From contig QUAH01000015.1 of the NCBI GenBank assembly GCA_003426165.1, positions 1-58,805 on the forward strand: a stretch of 58,805 nt of DNA, given 5' to 3'. Shown in pieces: positions 25,065-33,473 of the stretch (its first letter is position 1; every line of letters starts with the position of its first letter). This stretch comes from Candidatus Saccharicenans subterraneus. Lineage in GTDB: Bacteria; Acidobacteriota; Aminicenantia; Aminicenantales; Saccharicenantaceae. The notes under the pieces were generated by a model. That model worked only from the letters and a program-made list of their open reading frames with translations. It was not told the origin of the DNA and did no database searches. Both the position numbers and the translations under genes were made by a program.

Positions 25065-26576
25065 ATGGCCTCCTGGCGCGAGAATAAGCTCTGGAAAGAG
25101 CAGAAAAGATTCATCATCACCACTGCCATTATCGGCTTTTTCCTCCCGATCATCATTTTATTCTTAAAGATTATTGTCGTTTTTTCTTTTACACGTTATT
25201 TTGTAATTCCCACGCTTTTTCTTGGCTACGTAATGATTAAATCTATCGAAAGAGGGGATTCCTTTCTGGACACCCTCAGGGATTATTGTACCTTCGTTAC
25301 GTTTGATTACGTGGAAAGGGAAAGCCTGCTGGAGAAAAGGTTCAATGCCACTTATGCCCTGATTCTTATAAATGTTGCTATCCACTACGGACTTGAGCTC
25401 CTGGGTCCACAGGCCCGGTCAGAGGCGGTCTTAAATTTAGCTTTTCTTCCGCTGAGATTGCACCCCTGGAATTTATTACTCGGTCCACTGACCAATATAT
25501 TCCTTCATGCCGATGCCGAACACCTCTGGGGCAACATGTTCTTTCTGTGGGTATTCGGGCTGGTCCTGGAAAGAAGGATAGGCTGGAAGAGATTGCTGGC
25601 CATTTATTTAATCTCCGGAGTGGTTGGGTCGCTAATTTCAGCCTATCTGGATATTGCCCTCTTTGCTTCCTGGTCAACAGGGATCGGGGCCAGCGGGGCC
25701 ATCAGCGGGCTGATCGGGGCTTTTGCTCTTCGGCTTTTTTATAAGAGGATGGTCTTCCCGTTACCCATACTGGGCGTGGTATCAGGTTTAATGGGTTTCA
25801 GTCTCAAGGTGAGGATGAATTCGCTGATGTTGATTATGTTTTATTTTTTTCATGACTTCATGGGAGGGTTGATGCAGCTGGCCGGGGTAGATATAGGTAT
25901 CGGTTTTCTCGACCATCTGGGAGGGACGTTTTTCGGGATGTACCTGGCTTCCAGGATGAAATTTCAGGATGCGGCAGTCGAAGAGATGATGCTGGAAAGG
26001 GCTGAGACAGCCATCGATGAAAGTGGAGACAACCAGCAGGCTGAAAGACTGCTCGAGCTCCTGCTGGAAAAGAACCCGGATAGGGTGGAGGCGCTGGTCC
26101 TGCTGGCCAGATTGAAAAATCGGTCAAGGCCGTCAGAAGAAGGAAAATGGCTCTATCTGAAAGCCATGGATCTTTTAATCGAGAAAGAGCCAGAAAAGGC
26201 CGCCCAGGTGTTTGCCGAGTATTTCGGCTGTTACCGGGAACCGCTGGAACCTGACCGGCAATACCGGCTGACTGGAGCCCTGGAAAAAATCGGGAAGGCC
26301 AGCCTGGCGGCCCGGGCCCTGGAATTGCTGGTCGATGACCCGGAAACACCAGAAATCTGGCGTCCCAGGCTTCTTTACAGGGCAGCCCAGATACTGGAAA
26401 AGCTTGAATTCTTTGAGGGGGCCTGTTTTCGCTACGAGCAACTCCTGGAAAAGTATCCCGACTTCCCGGAGGTTGATAAGGTTCGTCAGAAGCTGGAAAA
26501 GCTGAAAACAGTTCACGGCGATACCACCTGGTCCTCCTTCGTCAGGAAAAAGAGTGATACCATGCCGGTGCCCTGA
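25065..26576 (+). CDS. Rhomboid-family intramembrane serine protease with TPR-like tail
   Basis: A 503-aa membrane protein. Residues about 15-65 form two extra hydrophobic helices before the rhomboid core (about 95-300). The core has HLWGNMFFLW (H153, N157), the catalytic GASGAI (Ser 210) and the catalytic His in FLDHLGG (H284), so the Ser-His dyad is complete. Rhomboids cleave transmembrane helices of client proteins. Residues about 305-490 are TPR-like helices (AERLLELLLEKNPDRVEALVLLA and similar), possibly recruiting substrates. The ATG has only a distant GAGG. It is monocistronic, between the divergent oxidoreductase and the GH28 gene. Confidence 0.88.
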   Translation: MASWRENKLWKEQKRFIITTAIIGFFLPIIILFLKIIVVFSFTRYFVIPTLFLGYVMIKSIERGDSFLDTLRDYCTFVTFDYVERESLLEKRFNATYALILINVAIHYGLELLGPQARSEAVLNLAFLPLRLHPWNLLLGPLTNIFLHADAEHLWGNMFFLWVFGLVLERRIGWKRLLAIYLISGVVGSLISAYLDIALFASWSTGIGASGAISGLIGAFALRLFYKRMVFPLPILGVVSGLMGFSLKVRMNSLMLIMFYFFHDFMGGLMQLAGVDIGIGFLDHLGGTFFGMYLASRMKFQDAAVEEMMLERAETAIDESGDNQQAERLLELLLEKNPDRVEALVLLARLKNRSRPSEEGKWLYLKAMDLLIEKEPEKAAQVFAEYFGCYREPLEPDRQYRLTGALEKIGKASLAARALELLVDDPETPEIWRPRLLYRAAQILEKLEFFEGACFRYEQLLEKYPDFPEVDKVRQKLEKLKTVHGDTTWSSFVRKKSDTMPVP

Positions 26577-26857
26577 TTTTTGGAGTTCGGGAAGAGGCGG
26601 CCAGGCCAGCGGTACATCCGATGAATATTTTTGGAAACGGTCGTTACTTGGTCCCGGCCCTGGTTTTCTTTAGCAATAATCCTCAAAAGTTATGACCGGT
26701 ACCGGCTGAAATTGGCCGGAAGCAGGCCGGGCAGAAGAAAATAATAAATAATTACCGTCTATTTTGTACCTTGATTTCTCCTCTGGCCTTTATCTTGGCT
26801 TGCCCGGGCCCGAATTAATTTGTAAACTCTAATAAGGTTAAAAAAGGAGGGCGACTT

Positions 26858-28438
26858 ATGAACGTTCGAATCAACAAGCGGGAAGCTGGAAAGCTCAGGC
26901 CATGTAATATTTGGGGGGCGAAGGATTGGTTGCAGTCATCAGGTCGTTTATTGACCACCCTGGGCCTTTTATCATGTTTTGTCCTGGCTTTATTTTTACC
27001 GGCCGTTCAGGCCGCTGATTATAAGGATTACAAGGCTTCGCTTTTTGGTATCAAGTCCAACGGCACCACCCTCAACACCCGCTCCATCCAGAAGGCCATC
27101 GACTATATCAGTGAAAACGGCGGGGGGAGGCTGGTGTTCGATGTCGGTCGCTACCTCACCGGGACCATCTATCTTAAATCAAATGTCACCATTCATCTCC
27201 TGGAAGGGGCCATCCTGGTCGGTTCGCCCAACCCCTTTGATTATGATACCCAGCGCAACTGGACAGCCCTGGTATTTGCCCTGGAGCAGGAAAACGTGGG
27301 GATAACGGGGGAGGGCGGTGTCATAGACGGGCAGGGTTTTACCGTGGCCAACAATTTGGTTGACATAATCCACAAGGGCCTTGTCAAGGACCCGCTGCGC
27401 AACGACCGGCCCCGGGAAGGCATCCGGCCGCAAAATATCTATTTCTGGCGTTGCCGGAACGTCCGCATCGAGGGCATCACCCTTAAGGACCCGGCCAGCT
27501 GGAACCAACAGTACGACCAGTGCCAGAACGTCGTTATTAAAAAGCTGATCATAGACAGCAAGTCTTACTGGAATAATGACGGCGTGGACATTGTCGACTG
27601 CGATAACTTTGAAGTGTCGGATTGCTACATAGACGCGGCCGACGACGGCATCTGCCTCAAGTCGCACGACGAGAAGGCCGTCTGCCAGAACGGCTACATC
27701 CATAATAATGTCGTCCGCACCAGCGCCAACGGCATAAAGTTCGGCACAGCCTCGCTGGGCGGGTTCAAGAATATCCGGATAATTGATAACGTGGTCTATG
27801 ACACCTACCGTTCGGCCATTACTTTTGCCGCGGTTGACGGGGGTTTTGTCGAAGACGTGGTGGTGGATAAGCTCAAGTCCATAAATACCGGGAACGTGAT
27901 TTTCCTGAGGATTGGCGAGCGCTGGAAACCCGGGAAAAAGGGCAGAATGCGAAACATCTCCATCTCCAACGTCTATGCCGAGGTGCCGGCCACCAAGCCC
28001 GATGCCGGTTACAACTACGAAGGCCCCTGGGAGCATCAACCCCGGAATATCTCGCCCTCATCGATCGTGGGGCAGCCGGATGCCCTGATAGAAAACGTAA
28101 CTCTTAAGAACATCGAAATCAGGCACCCTGGCGGGGGCGACCCCAACTTCGCCCGGGTGGGTATTGATGAACTGGACAAGGTACCCGACCTTCCGAACGC
28201 CTACCCGGAGTTTTCCATGTTCAGGGAGCTACCGGCCTGGGGTTTTTACGTGCGCCACGCCAAAAACATCACCTTCGAGAACGTCAGGCTAGTGGCGGCC
28301 AAAAAGGATTACCGGAGGGCCATCATCCTGGATGACGCCCACACGGTGCGAATCAAAGGGCTTCAGGTCCAGGAACCCGGCCCGAAGAAGGACCCGGTCT
28401 ATGCCCATAAGTCGACTGACGTCCGGGTTGAGAAATAA
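26858..28438 (+). CDS. GH28-like polygalacturonase/pectinolytic glycosidase
   Basis: A 526-aa exported right-handed beta-helix protein of glycoside hydrolase family 28 type. An unusually long N-terminus precedes a signal segment ending AVQAADY (about residue 53). The catalytic motifs NNDGVDI (D241) and ADDGICLKS (D262, D263) match the NTD and DD boxes. The third box reads SANGIKFGT instead of the canonical SHG, a form also seen in distant GH28 relatives. This makes it more likely to act on pectin side-chain or modified uronide substrates than to be a plain endo-polygalacturonase. A strong AGGAGG precedes the ATG at 26858. It appears to be a single-gene unit followed by a terminator. Confidence 0.85.
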   Translation: MNVRINKREAGKLRPCNIWGAKDWLQSSGRLLTTLGLLSCFVLALFLPAVQAADYKDYKASLFGIKSNGTTLNTRSIQKAIDYISENGGGRLVFDVGRYLTGTIYLKSNVTIHLLEGAILVGSPNPFDYDTQRNWTALVFALEQENVGITGEGGVIDGQGFTVANNLVDIIHKGLVKDPLRNDRPREGIRPQNIYFWRCRNVRIEGITLKDPASWNQQYDQCQNVVIKKLIIDSKSYWNNDGVDIVDCDNFEVSDCYIDAADDGICLKSHDEKAVCQNGYIHNNVVRTSANGIKFGTASLGGFKNIRIIDNVVYDTYRSAITFAAVDGGFVEDVVVDKLKSINTGNVIFLRIGERWKPGKKGRMRNISISNVYAEVPATKPDAGYNYEGPWEHQPRNISPSSIVGQPDALIENVTLKNIEIRHPGGGDPNFARVGIDELDKVPDLPNAYPEFSMFRELPAWGFYVRHAKNITFENVRLVAAKKDYRRAIILDDAHTVRIKGLQVQEPGPKKDPVYAHKSTDVRVEK

Positions 28439-28547
28439 AAGAGAGACCCCTTGGGTACTTTTGAGATTTCTGTTGAATTCATAATTAGCCCAACCCATGG
28501 CTTTAATTGGCAACACATAAAAAAGAGATTTTTATGTTTCAGGCCAC

Positions 28548-28573
28548 CAGACCGAGTCTGACGGGTTTTTTTT
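28548..28573 (+). terminator. Terminator-like hairpin after the GH28 gene
   Basis: CAGAC (28548-28552) and GTCTG (28556-28560) form a short stem, followed after ACGGG by eight T (28566-28573). The T-tract is 5 bases from the stem, so the match is imperfect. It is the only terminator candidate for the plus-strand GH28 gene. Confidence 0.4.
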
Positions 28574-28577
28574 CTGT

Positions 28578-28620
28578 AAAAAGGCCCGTTTCGAAAAAAT
28601 TGAAAAATTAGAGAACGGGC
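28578..28620 (-). terminator. Minus-strand terminator after the S10 peptidase
   Basis: Read on the minus strand, GCCCGTT (28620-28614) and AACGGGC (28590-28584) form a 7-bp stem with a 23-base A/T loop, followed by CTTTTT (28583-28578). It starts 17 bases after the stop codon of the S10 carboxypeptidase gene. Confidence 0.6.
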
Positions 28621-28636
28621 AACAGCCGCGCCCTTT

Positions 28637-30253
28637 TTATTTTGTAGCCCAGGCGATAAAGCTGGCCAGGTCGCTCTTGAGCTTCTTCAGCGACGGTTTG
28701 TGGATGTACATCATGTGCCCGGCCTGGTAATAGCCCATCCTCACCCTATCCTTGAATGAACCATCCAGCATCAACTGGCTGAAAGTATACTCGGTGCCGA
28801 AGAACGGCGTGGCCCCGTCGTAGTAGCCATTGCAGCAGAAAACCTTGAGGGCCGTGTTCTCGGCCATGGCCTGCCTTAAAGTTTCAGCCACGTACAGGGA
28901 ACCATCCCTGGAGCTCCGCCCGGCCGCCCGGGTAACTCCCGGAACCCGGGACTGAGCCGGCTGAAAGTTAAAATTCCAGGGATAAACATTGCCGTAAATG
29001 GCATAAGGGACTTCTTTCTTGTAATTCAGGACGGTCCCGACGTAATTGTTCAGGGCAGCCGAGAATGAGCCCATGATCAGGGCGCTGGAGGGGTCGTATT
29101 CATAGCTTTCCCCGGCGGCATCCGCGTCCCGGCCCGTGAACCGGCTATCCAGGCGGCCCACGGTCAGGCGCCGGTCGCGGAGCAGCTCTTTGACGAAGCG
29201 GTCGTGGCGGACCCGGAGGTTGGAATTCTTCAGGTAGTCAACCGACAGCCCGGTCAGTTCCGATAATTTCCCGGCCACGGCTTCCACTTCTTCGGCCTTC
29301 AATAGATTGCCCTTCAGCATGGCCGGCATGTATTCTTTTACGGCAAATTCCCGGGCTTCCTCGAGGATGGCGGTCAGCTCTTTATTCTGGTTGGCAGCCG
29401 GCAGCTTCTTGTGATACCAGGCCGTGGCCGTGTAATGCGGCAGGAAAACCATGTAGGACAGGTTATTCCCCGGGTTAAAGGACAGGGTGGCGAAATCCAG
29501 CACGCTCGACAGCAGCACGATGCCGTTGAGATAGATGCCGTAGGTCCGGTTCTGCAGCACCCCGGACAGCACCGCGGCCCTGGTCGTCCCGTAGCTTTCC
29601 CCCAGCAGAAACTTGGGTGAGCTCCAGCGATCGAATTTCGTCAGGAAGGTCCGGATAAACTCGGCGAAGGCCTGTCCGTCCTCTTCCACCCCGTGGAACT
29701 GGCTTCCCTCTTCTCCGGGCAGGGGCCGGCTGTAGCCGGTGGAAACGGCATCCACGAACACCAGGTCGGTCACATCCAGCAGCGAATACTCGCTGTCGAC
29801 CACCCCGGCCGGAGTCTTCAGGGGATAACCCTCATCATCCATGGCCACCCGTTTCGGGCCAACTCCTCCCAGGTGCAGCCAGACCGTGGAGGACCCGGGC
29901 CCGCCGTTAAAGCAGAACATCAGCGGCCGGGACGATTTGTCTTTAACGTCGTCCCTGGTATAGGCCACGAAAAACATGGAGGCCCCGGGCGTTTCGTTCT
30001 GCTTCAGAACTGTGAGCTCGCCGGCCGTGGCCGTGTAGGGCACAGCCTTGCCATCTATCATCACCTGGTGCCTGGTGACGGAAAAGGGCCGGGCTTCAGG
30101 CATCGGCAGCTTTTTTGCTTCCGGCCTGGTTTCCTGTTCTGGTGGCCTTCCGCCCGGTTCGGTTCGGGCTTGAGAAAACATCGGTGTTGCAATCAGAACG
30201 AGTAAAAAAGAAAGCATGATAATGACGGATGGATTCTTCCTGCCTGGTTTCAT
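28637..30253 (-). CDS. Secreted S10-family serine carboxypeptidase
   Basis: A 538-aa exported alpha/beta-hydrolase peptidase of family S10, which removes C-terminal residues from peptides. After a signal peptide (about 10-28, ending MFSQA) and a Pro/Glu-rich stretch, the family signatures appear. They are FNGGPGSS (about 115-122), the nucleophile GESYGT (Ser about 220), a catalytic Asp in NGYYDGATPF and the catalytic His in YQAGHMMYIH. All three catalytic residues are present. The ATG at 30253 is chosen because AGGAGG lies directly upstream; a longer frame would run through a terminator hairpin. A partner in peptide use may be the POT transporter and the isoaspartyl dipeptidase elsewhere in the window. 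Confidence 0.9.
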   Translation of the reverse strand: MKPGRKNPSVIIMLSFLLVLIATPMFSQARTEPGGRPPEQETRPEAKKLPMPEARPFSVTRHQVMIDGKAVPYTATAGELTVLKQNETPGASMFFVAYTRDDVKDKSSRPLMFCFNGGPGSSTVWLHLGGVGPKRVAMDDEGYPLKTPAGVVDSEYSLLDVTDLVFVDAVSTGYSRPLPGEEGSQFHGVEEDGQAFAEFIRTFLTKFDRWSSPKFLLGESYGTTRAAVLSGVLQNRTYGIYLNGIVLLSSVLDFATLSFNPGNNLSYMVFLPHYTATAWYHKKLPAANQNKELTAILEEAREFAVKEYMPAMLKGNLLKAEEVEAVAGKLSELTGLSVDYLKNSNLRVRHDRFVKELLRDRRLTVGRLDSRFTGRDADAAGESYEYDPSSALIMGSFSAALNNYVGTVLNYKKEVPYAIYGNVYPWNFNFQPAQSRVPGVTRAAGRSSRDGSLYVAETLRQAMAENTALKVFCCNGYYDGATPFFGTEYTFSQLMLDGSFKDRVRMGYYQAGHMMYIHKPSLKKLKSDLASFIAWATK

Positions 30254-30280
30254 CTGAGCCTCCTGTAAATAACAACCATA

Positions 30281-30310
30281 AAAAAGGGGACACGAGAATG
30301 TGTCCCCCCT
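30281..30310 (-). terminator. Terminator-like palindrome, variant of the window's repeat
   Basis: GGGGACAC (30286-30293) and GTGTCCCC (30300-30307) form a perfect 8-bp stem with loop GAGAAT. Five A precede it on the plus strand, giving TTTTT after the stem on the minus strand. The minus-strand sequence GGGGGGACACATTCTCGTG closely resembles the end of the repeat element at 14382 and 57374. It lies about 180 bases after the barrel gene and about 30 bases before the S10 start codon, so it may terminate the former or attenuate the latter. Confidence 0.65.
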
Positions 30311-30491
30311 TTTATAAATTGACAGGGGGAAAATTGTCAAACAGAAACTTCTTTCCGGTCAAGACCTGGCATCCAGGGGAAGGGGAGCATATGGAAGCGG
30401 CTTGGTGATAGACTGCCCCTGGATAAAGGGACGGATCTTTTGGACCAGGGAGTTCACGAACCCGGCCCCGGTTGCCAGGCCCACTATTACT

Positions 30492-31901
30492 CTAATAACT
30501 TATGCTCATGGAGAAACCGCCGCTGCCGCTGCCGAACCTGGGATTAACCACGTGGCTGAAAATTGACCCCCAGGAATAACTCACTCCGACCGAAAAATAA
30601 TACTCGTAGGAAGTGGCCAGCTGCTTTCTCATCAGCAGCACATCCTCCCAGGAAGCCCCGGCCTTGGGAATAGAAATCAGGTCGTGAATCCTGGCATAGC
30701 CGCCGTGGGCGTTGACCGAGAACCCCCGGAACAGCCTGACCGAAAGGTCGGTATTAAATTCTATCCGGTACTTGCTGAAATCGTGAAAATAATGGGAACC
30801 TTCCACTCCGGTGGTGATGGTTCCCCACTTCTGCTTTAACTCCAGGGTGGCCGCCAGGTTTTCACTCACCAGGAACTGCCTGGTCCGGTCGAAAATTGTT
30901 TCTTCAAAGTAAAAAGCCGGACCGAAATCCAGGCTGTAGGTAAGCCGCAGCTGTCTCCTGGTCGACTGCGAGTAGGGGAAGATGTTGTATTCTATGGCCG
31001 GCGAGACCCGGGAAGAGAACTTTATGTTCTGGTAGGTGGAACTGGTGACGGTGGCAAAGGCTCCCACCGACCAGTGCTCGCCCAGGCTCCTGGCCACCAG
31101 GCCCCGGAAGGAATAACCATGGGACTTGCTGACATAGGTCTGGTCTTCGTACTCGAAGGAATTCCGGTAGAAATTGCCGCTGACCGAAAGCCTTATTTTC
31201 CATTCCGGCGTAACCCGGTTGGCCGAGAAGTTCCCGTAGATGCTCTGGTAGGAATAACTCTTTTCCCCGTTTAAGAAACTGTTGGCGCTCAGGCTGAAGA
31301 CCCAGAAGTTCCAGGGGTCAACCACCGACGTGGGCCGGACCTCTTCTTCCAGCCTGATCTTCAATTTACTGGCAGCCGGAGTCCTGCCGGCCAGCGGCAC
31401 CAACCCGGCCTTGATGGCCCGGACCAATTCTTGTTGTTGCCTTTCTCCCGCTATCCCTTCAGGCCAGCTCAGTTCGGTCTGGTAGTACTTGCCGGCCAGT
31501 TCCTTCTGTCCCGAGAACACCAGCTTTAAGACTTTCTGGCCTTCCTGGAACTCCTCCTTTATCTCGATCAGAACATTGGCTTCATCCTGGCTGGAGACAA
31601 ACTCGGCAAATTCCACCTGTTGCTTGAGCTCGTCAATGGGCACAGCCGGCCCGACCAGGAATATTCTCAGGCTCCTGGCTTCATAGTCTTCGTTGTTCAT
31701 CTGGGCTGTTAGCGTCAGCGGCGACAAAGAAATAATAATTGATAACAGAACCGGTACCATGGCCTTGAGTTTCAGGCGCGGGCTGGCCCAATCGCTACCA
31801 GGAACAGCCGGCCCAGAACCGGTGCAGCTTGTATTTCCGCTGGTTTCTGTGTTTGTCATTTTAATTTTCGGTCTCCTGTGCTGTGGCTTTTCCAGGTTCA
31901 T
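30492..31901 (-). CDS. Predicted outer-membrane barrel protein, tandem paralogue A
   Basis: A 469-aa exported protein without a recognised name. The N-terminal 45 residues are polar, then a signal-like helix (VPVLLSIIISLSPLTLTAQ). Residues about 75-175 form a small alpha/beta domain (RIFLVGPAVPIDELKQQV, ANVLIEIKEE). The rest alternates strands ending VVNPRFGSGSGGFSMSISY, as expected for an outer-membrane barrel. It is a clear paralogue of the gene at 32002-33357: shared FSANRVT, SLGEHWS, IFPYSQSTRRQLRL, WGTITTGVEGSHYFHD and RKQLATSYEYYFSVG. Unlike the paralogue it has lost the CxxC motif near the N-terminus. Start may be 31901 (GGAG upstream) or 31859 (AGGAGA upstream, wide spacing). The two lie head-to-tail about 100 bases apart, probably an operon. 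Confidence 0.65.
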   Translation of the reverse strand: MNLEKPQHRRPKIKMTNTETSGNTSCTGSGPAVPGSDWASPRLKLKAMVPVLLSIIISLSPLTLTAQMNNEDYEARSLRIFLVGPAVPIDELKQQVEFAEFVSSQDEANVLIEIKEEFQEGQKVLKLVFSGQKELAGKYYQTELSWPEGIAGERQQQELVRAIKAGLVPLAGRTPAASKLKIRLEEEVRPTSVVDPWNFWVFSLSANSFLNGEKSYSYQSIYGNFSANRVTPEWKIRLSVSGNFYRNSFEYEDQTYVSKSHGYSFRGLVARSLGEHWSVGAFATVTSSTYQNIKFSSRVSPAIEYNIFPYSQSTRRQLRLTYSLDFGPAFYFEETIFDRTRQFLVSENLAATLELKQKWGTITTGVEGSHYFHDFSKYRIEFNTDLSVRLFRGFSVNAHGGYARIHDLISIPKAGASWEDVLLMRKQLATSYEYYFSVGVSYSWGSIFSHVVNPRFGSGSGGFSMSISY

Positions 31902-32001
31902 CTCATATCTCCATCAGCCGGGTCTGGACAGACGTCCCCGTCTCTGGCTTTTCCCGTCCCGGTCCATATTTTTCATCCTTGTTAAACAGGTGTTTCATTT
32001 C

Positions 32002-33357
32002 TCAATCCACTTCGATGTGAATCCCGCCGCTGCTGACCGAGCCGAAGCGGGGATTGACCACGTTGGTAAAAATCGAGCCGAAACTGTAGCTGAAACCAAC
32101 GGCGAAGAAGTAGTTGTAGCTGGTGGCCAGCATCTTCCTTTGCAATATGACTTCTTCCCAGGTGGCTCCGCCCTTGGGCAGGGACAGCTGGTCGTGGATG
32201 AGCGAGGCCCCGCCAAAGAGGTAGGCATTCAGTCCTTTGACCAGGTTCAGCGAAATCACATTGAAGATGGAAACCTGGTGCTTGCTCAGGTCGTGAAAGT
32301 AGTGTGAACCTTCGACCGAGGTGCTGATGCTTCCCCATTTTTCTCTCAAATCCAGGGTGATGGCCAGCGACTGGCTGAGCAGGGTTTCCTTCATCCTGTC
32401 ATACAGGGTTTCCTCGTAATACCTGGCCAGGGTCGGTCCCACCTTGTACAGAAAGCGAAGCTGCCTGCGGGTCGACTCCGAGTAGGGGAAGAGGTCAAAC
32501 TCGATGGCCGGGGAAATGTTGAGCTTCAGCCGGTGATTGCTGTAAGTTGAGCTGGAAACGGAGTAGAAAAAGCCAGCCGACCAGTGTTCTCCCAGGCTCT
32601 TGACGAACAGTCCGCTGCCGCTGAAACTCCTGGTATTGGATTCCAGGTTCTGGTCTTCATAGGTATAGCGGTCGTGCTGGTAGGAAGCGCTGGCCGTAAA
32701 ATTGAATTTCATATCCCTGGTTACCCGGTTGGCAGAAAAGGACCCCCTTATGGACTCTGAAGCATGGGCCTGCTCCCCGCTGAAATAACCGCTGGTGCTC
32801 AGGCTGAACACCCAGGATTTCCACCTGTCGACCGCAGGGCCCTGGGCCGCCTCCTCCTTCTGGAAATCAATCTTGATTTTCTCCCTGATCGGGGTGCGGT
32901 TGACGTAGGCCATGAGGCCAATTTTCAGAACGCCGGTCAGCCCGGCCCTGATTTCCTCTTCGGTATCGGTCTTGTGGGAAAAATACCTGAAGACGTCATC
33001 CTGCCCCTGGAAGCGGTTCTGCCCGATGAAGGTCAGGGTATATTCGCGGCCGCCGCTCCCGGTGGTCAGGGTGGTAATCAGCACGTGGACGTCCGCTTCC
33101 TTTCTCTCCCTGACATAATTTACAAAAGGAATTTCTGTCTTGATGTAATCGAGGTCGCAGTAGCCGCAGTCGATGTAGACCCTGGGAGCTGTCTTCTTGA
33201 GTTCTTCAACCGACTGTCCGCTCTTTTCTTGGGTTTGGGACTGGTTGTTGGCGGCCTGAGCGGGTGCGGAAATCAGGATAAACGCCAGGATAACTGCCAG
33301 CAGCAGACCGAGTGGCGTTTTATGATCTTTTCGTTCCTTCTCAGTTTGAAGTGGCAT
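32002..33357 (-). CDS. Predicted outer-membrane barrel protein, tandem paralogue B
   Basis: A 451-aa exported protein with a signal peptide (PLGLLLAVILAFILISAPAQA). A small N-terminal domain (about 58-165) contains RVYIDCGYCDLDYIK, DVHVLITT and GGREYTLTFIGQ. A long strand-rich C-terminal region (about 185-451) looks like an outer-membrane barrel. It belongs to an uncharacterised family found in Bacteroidetes/Acidobacteria-like bacteria; I cannot give a function. AGGAGG directly precedes the ATG. It is first in the tandem, with paralogue A downstream. The CGYC motif could bind metal or form a disulfide. Confidence 0.68.
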   Translation of the reverse strand: MPLQTEKERKDHKTPLGLLLAVILAFILISAPAQAANNQSQTQEKSGQSVEELKKTAPRVYIDCGYCDLDYIKTEIPFVNYVRERKEADVHVLITTLTTGSGGREYTLTFIGQNRFQGQDDVFRYFSHKTDTEEEIRAGLTGVLKIGLMAYVNRTPIREKIKIDFQKEEAAQGPAVDRWKSWVFSLSTSGYFSGEQAHASESIRGSFSANRVTRDMKFNFTASASYQHDRYTYEDQNLESNTRSFSGSGLFVKSLGEHWSAGFFYSVSSSTYSNHRLKLNISPAIEFDLFPYSESTRRQLRFLYKVGPTLARYYEETLYDRMKETLLSQSLAITLDLREKWGSISTSVEGSHYFHDLSKHQVSIFNVISLNLVKGLNAYLFGGASLIHDQLSLPKGGATWEEVILQRKMLATSYNYFFAVGFSYSFGSIFTNVVNPRFGSVSSGGIHIEVD

Positions 33358-33473
33358 CGATGCCTCCTGTCCAGGCCTGGATACAGAATTAATCTGTTAA
33401 TTATACGCTTCGGGGTGGTAAAAAGTTACAGGCCATCCTGAAGAAATGAAAAATTAATAAATCTTTGTGTACT

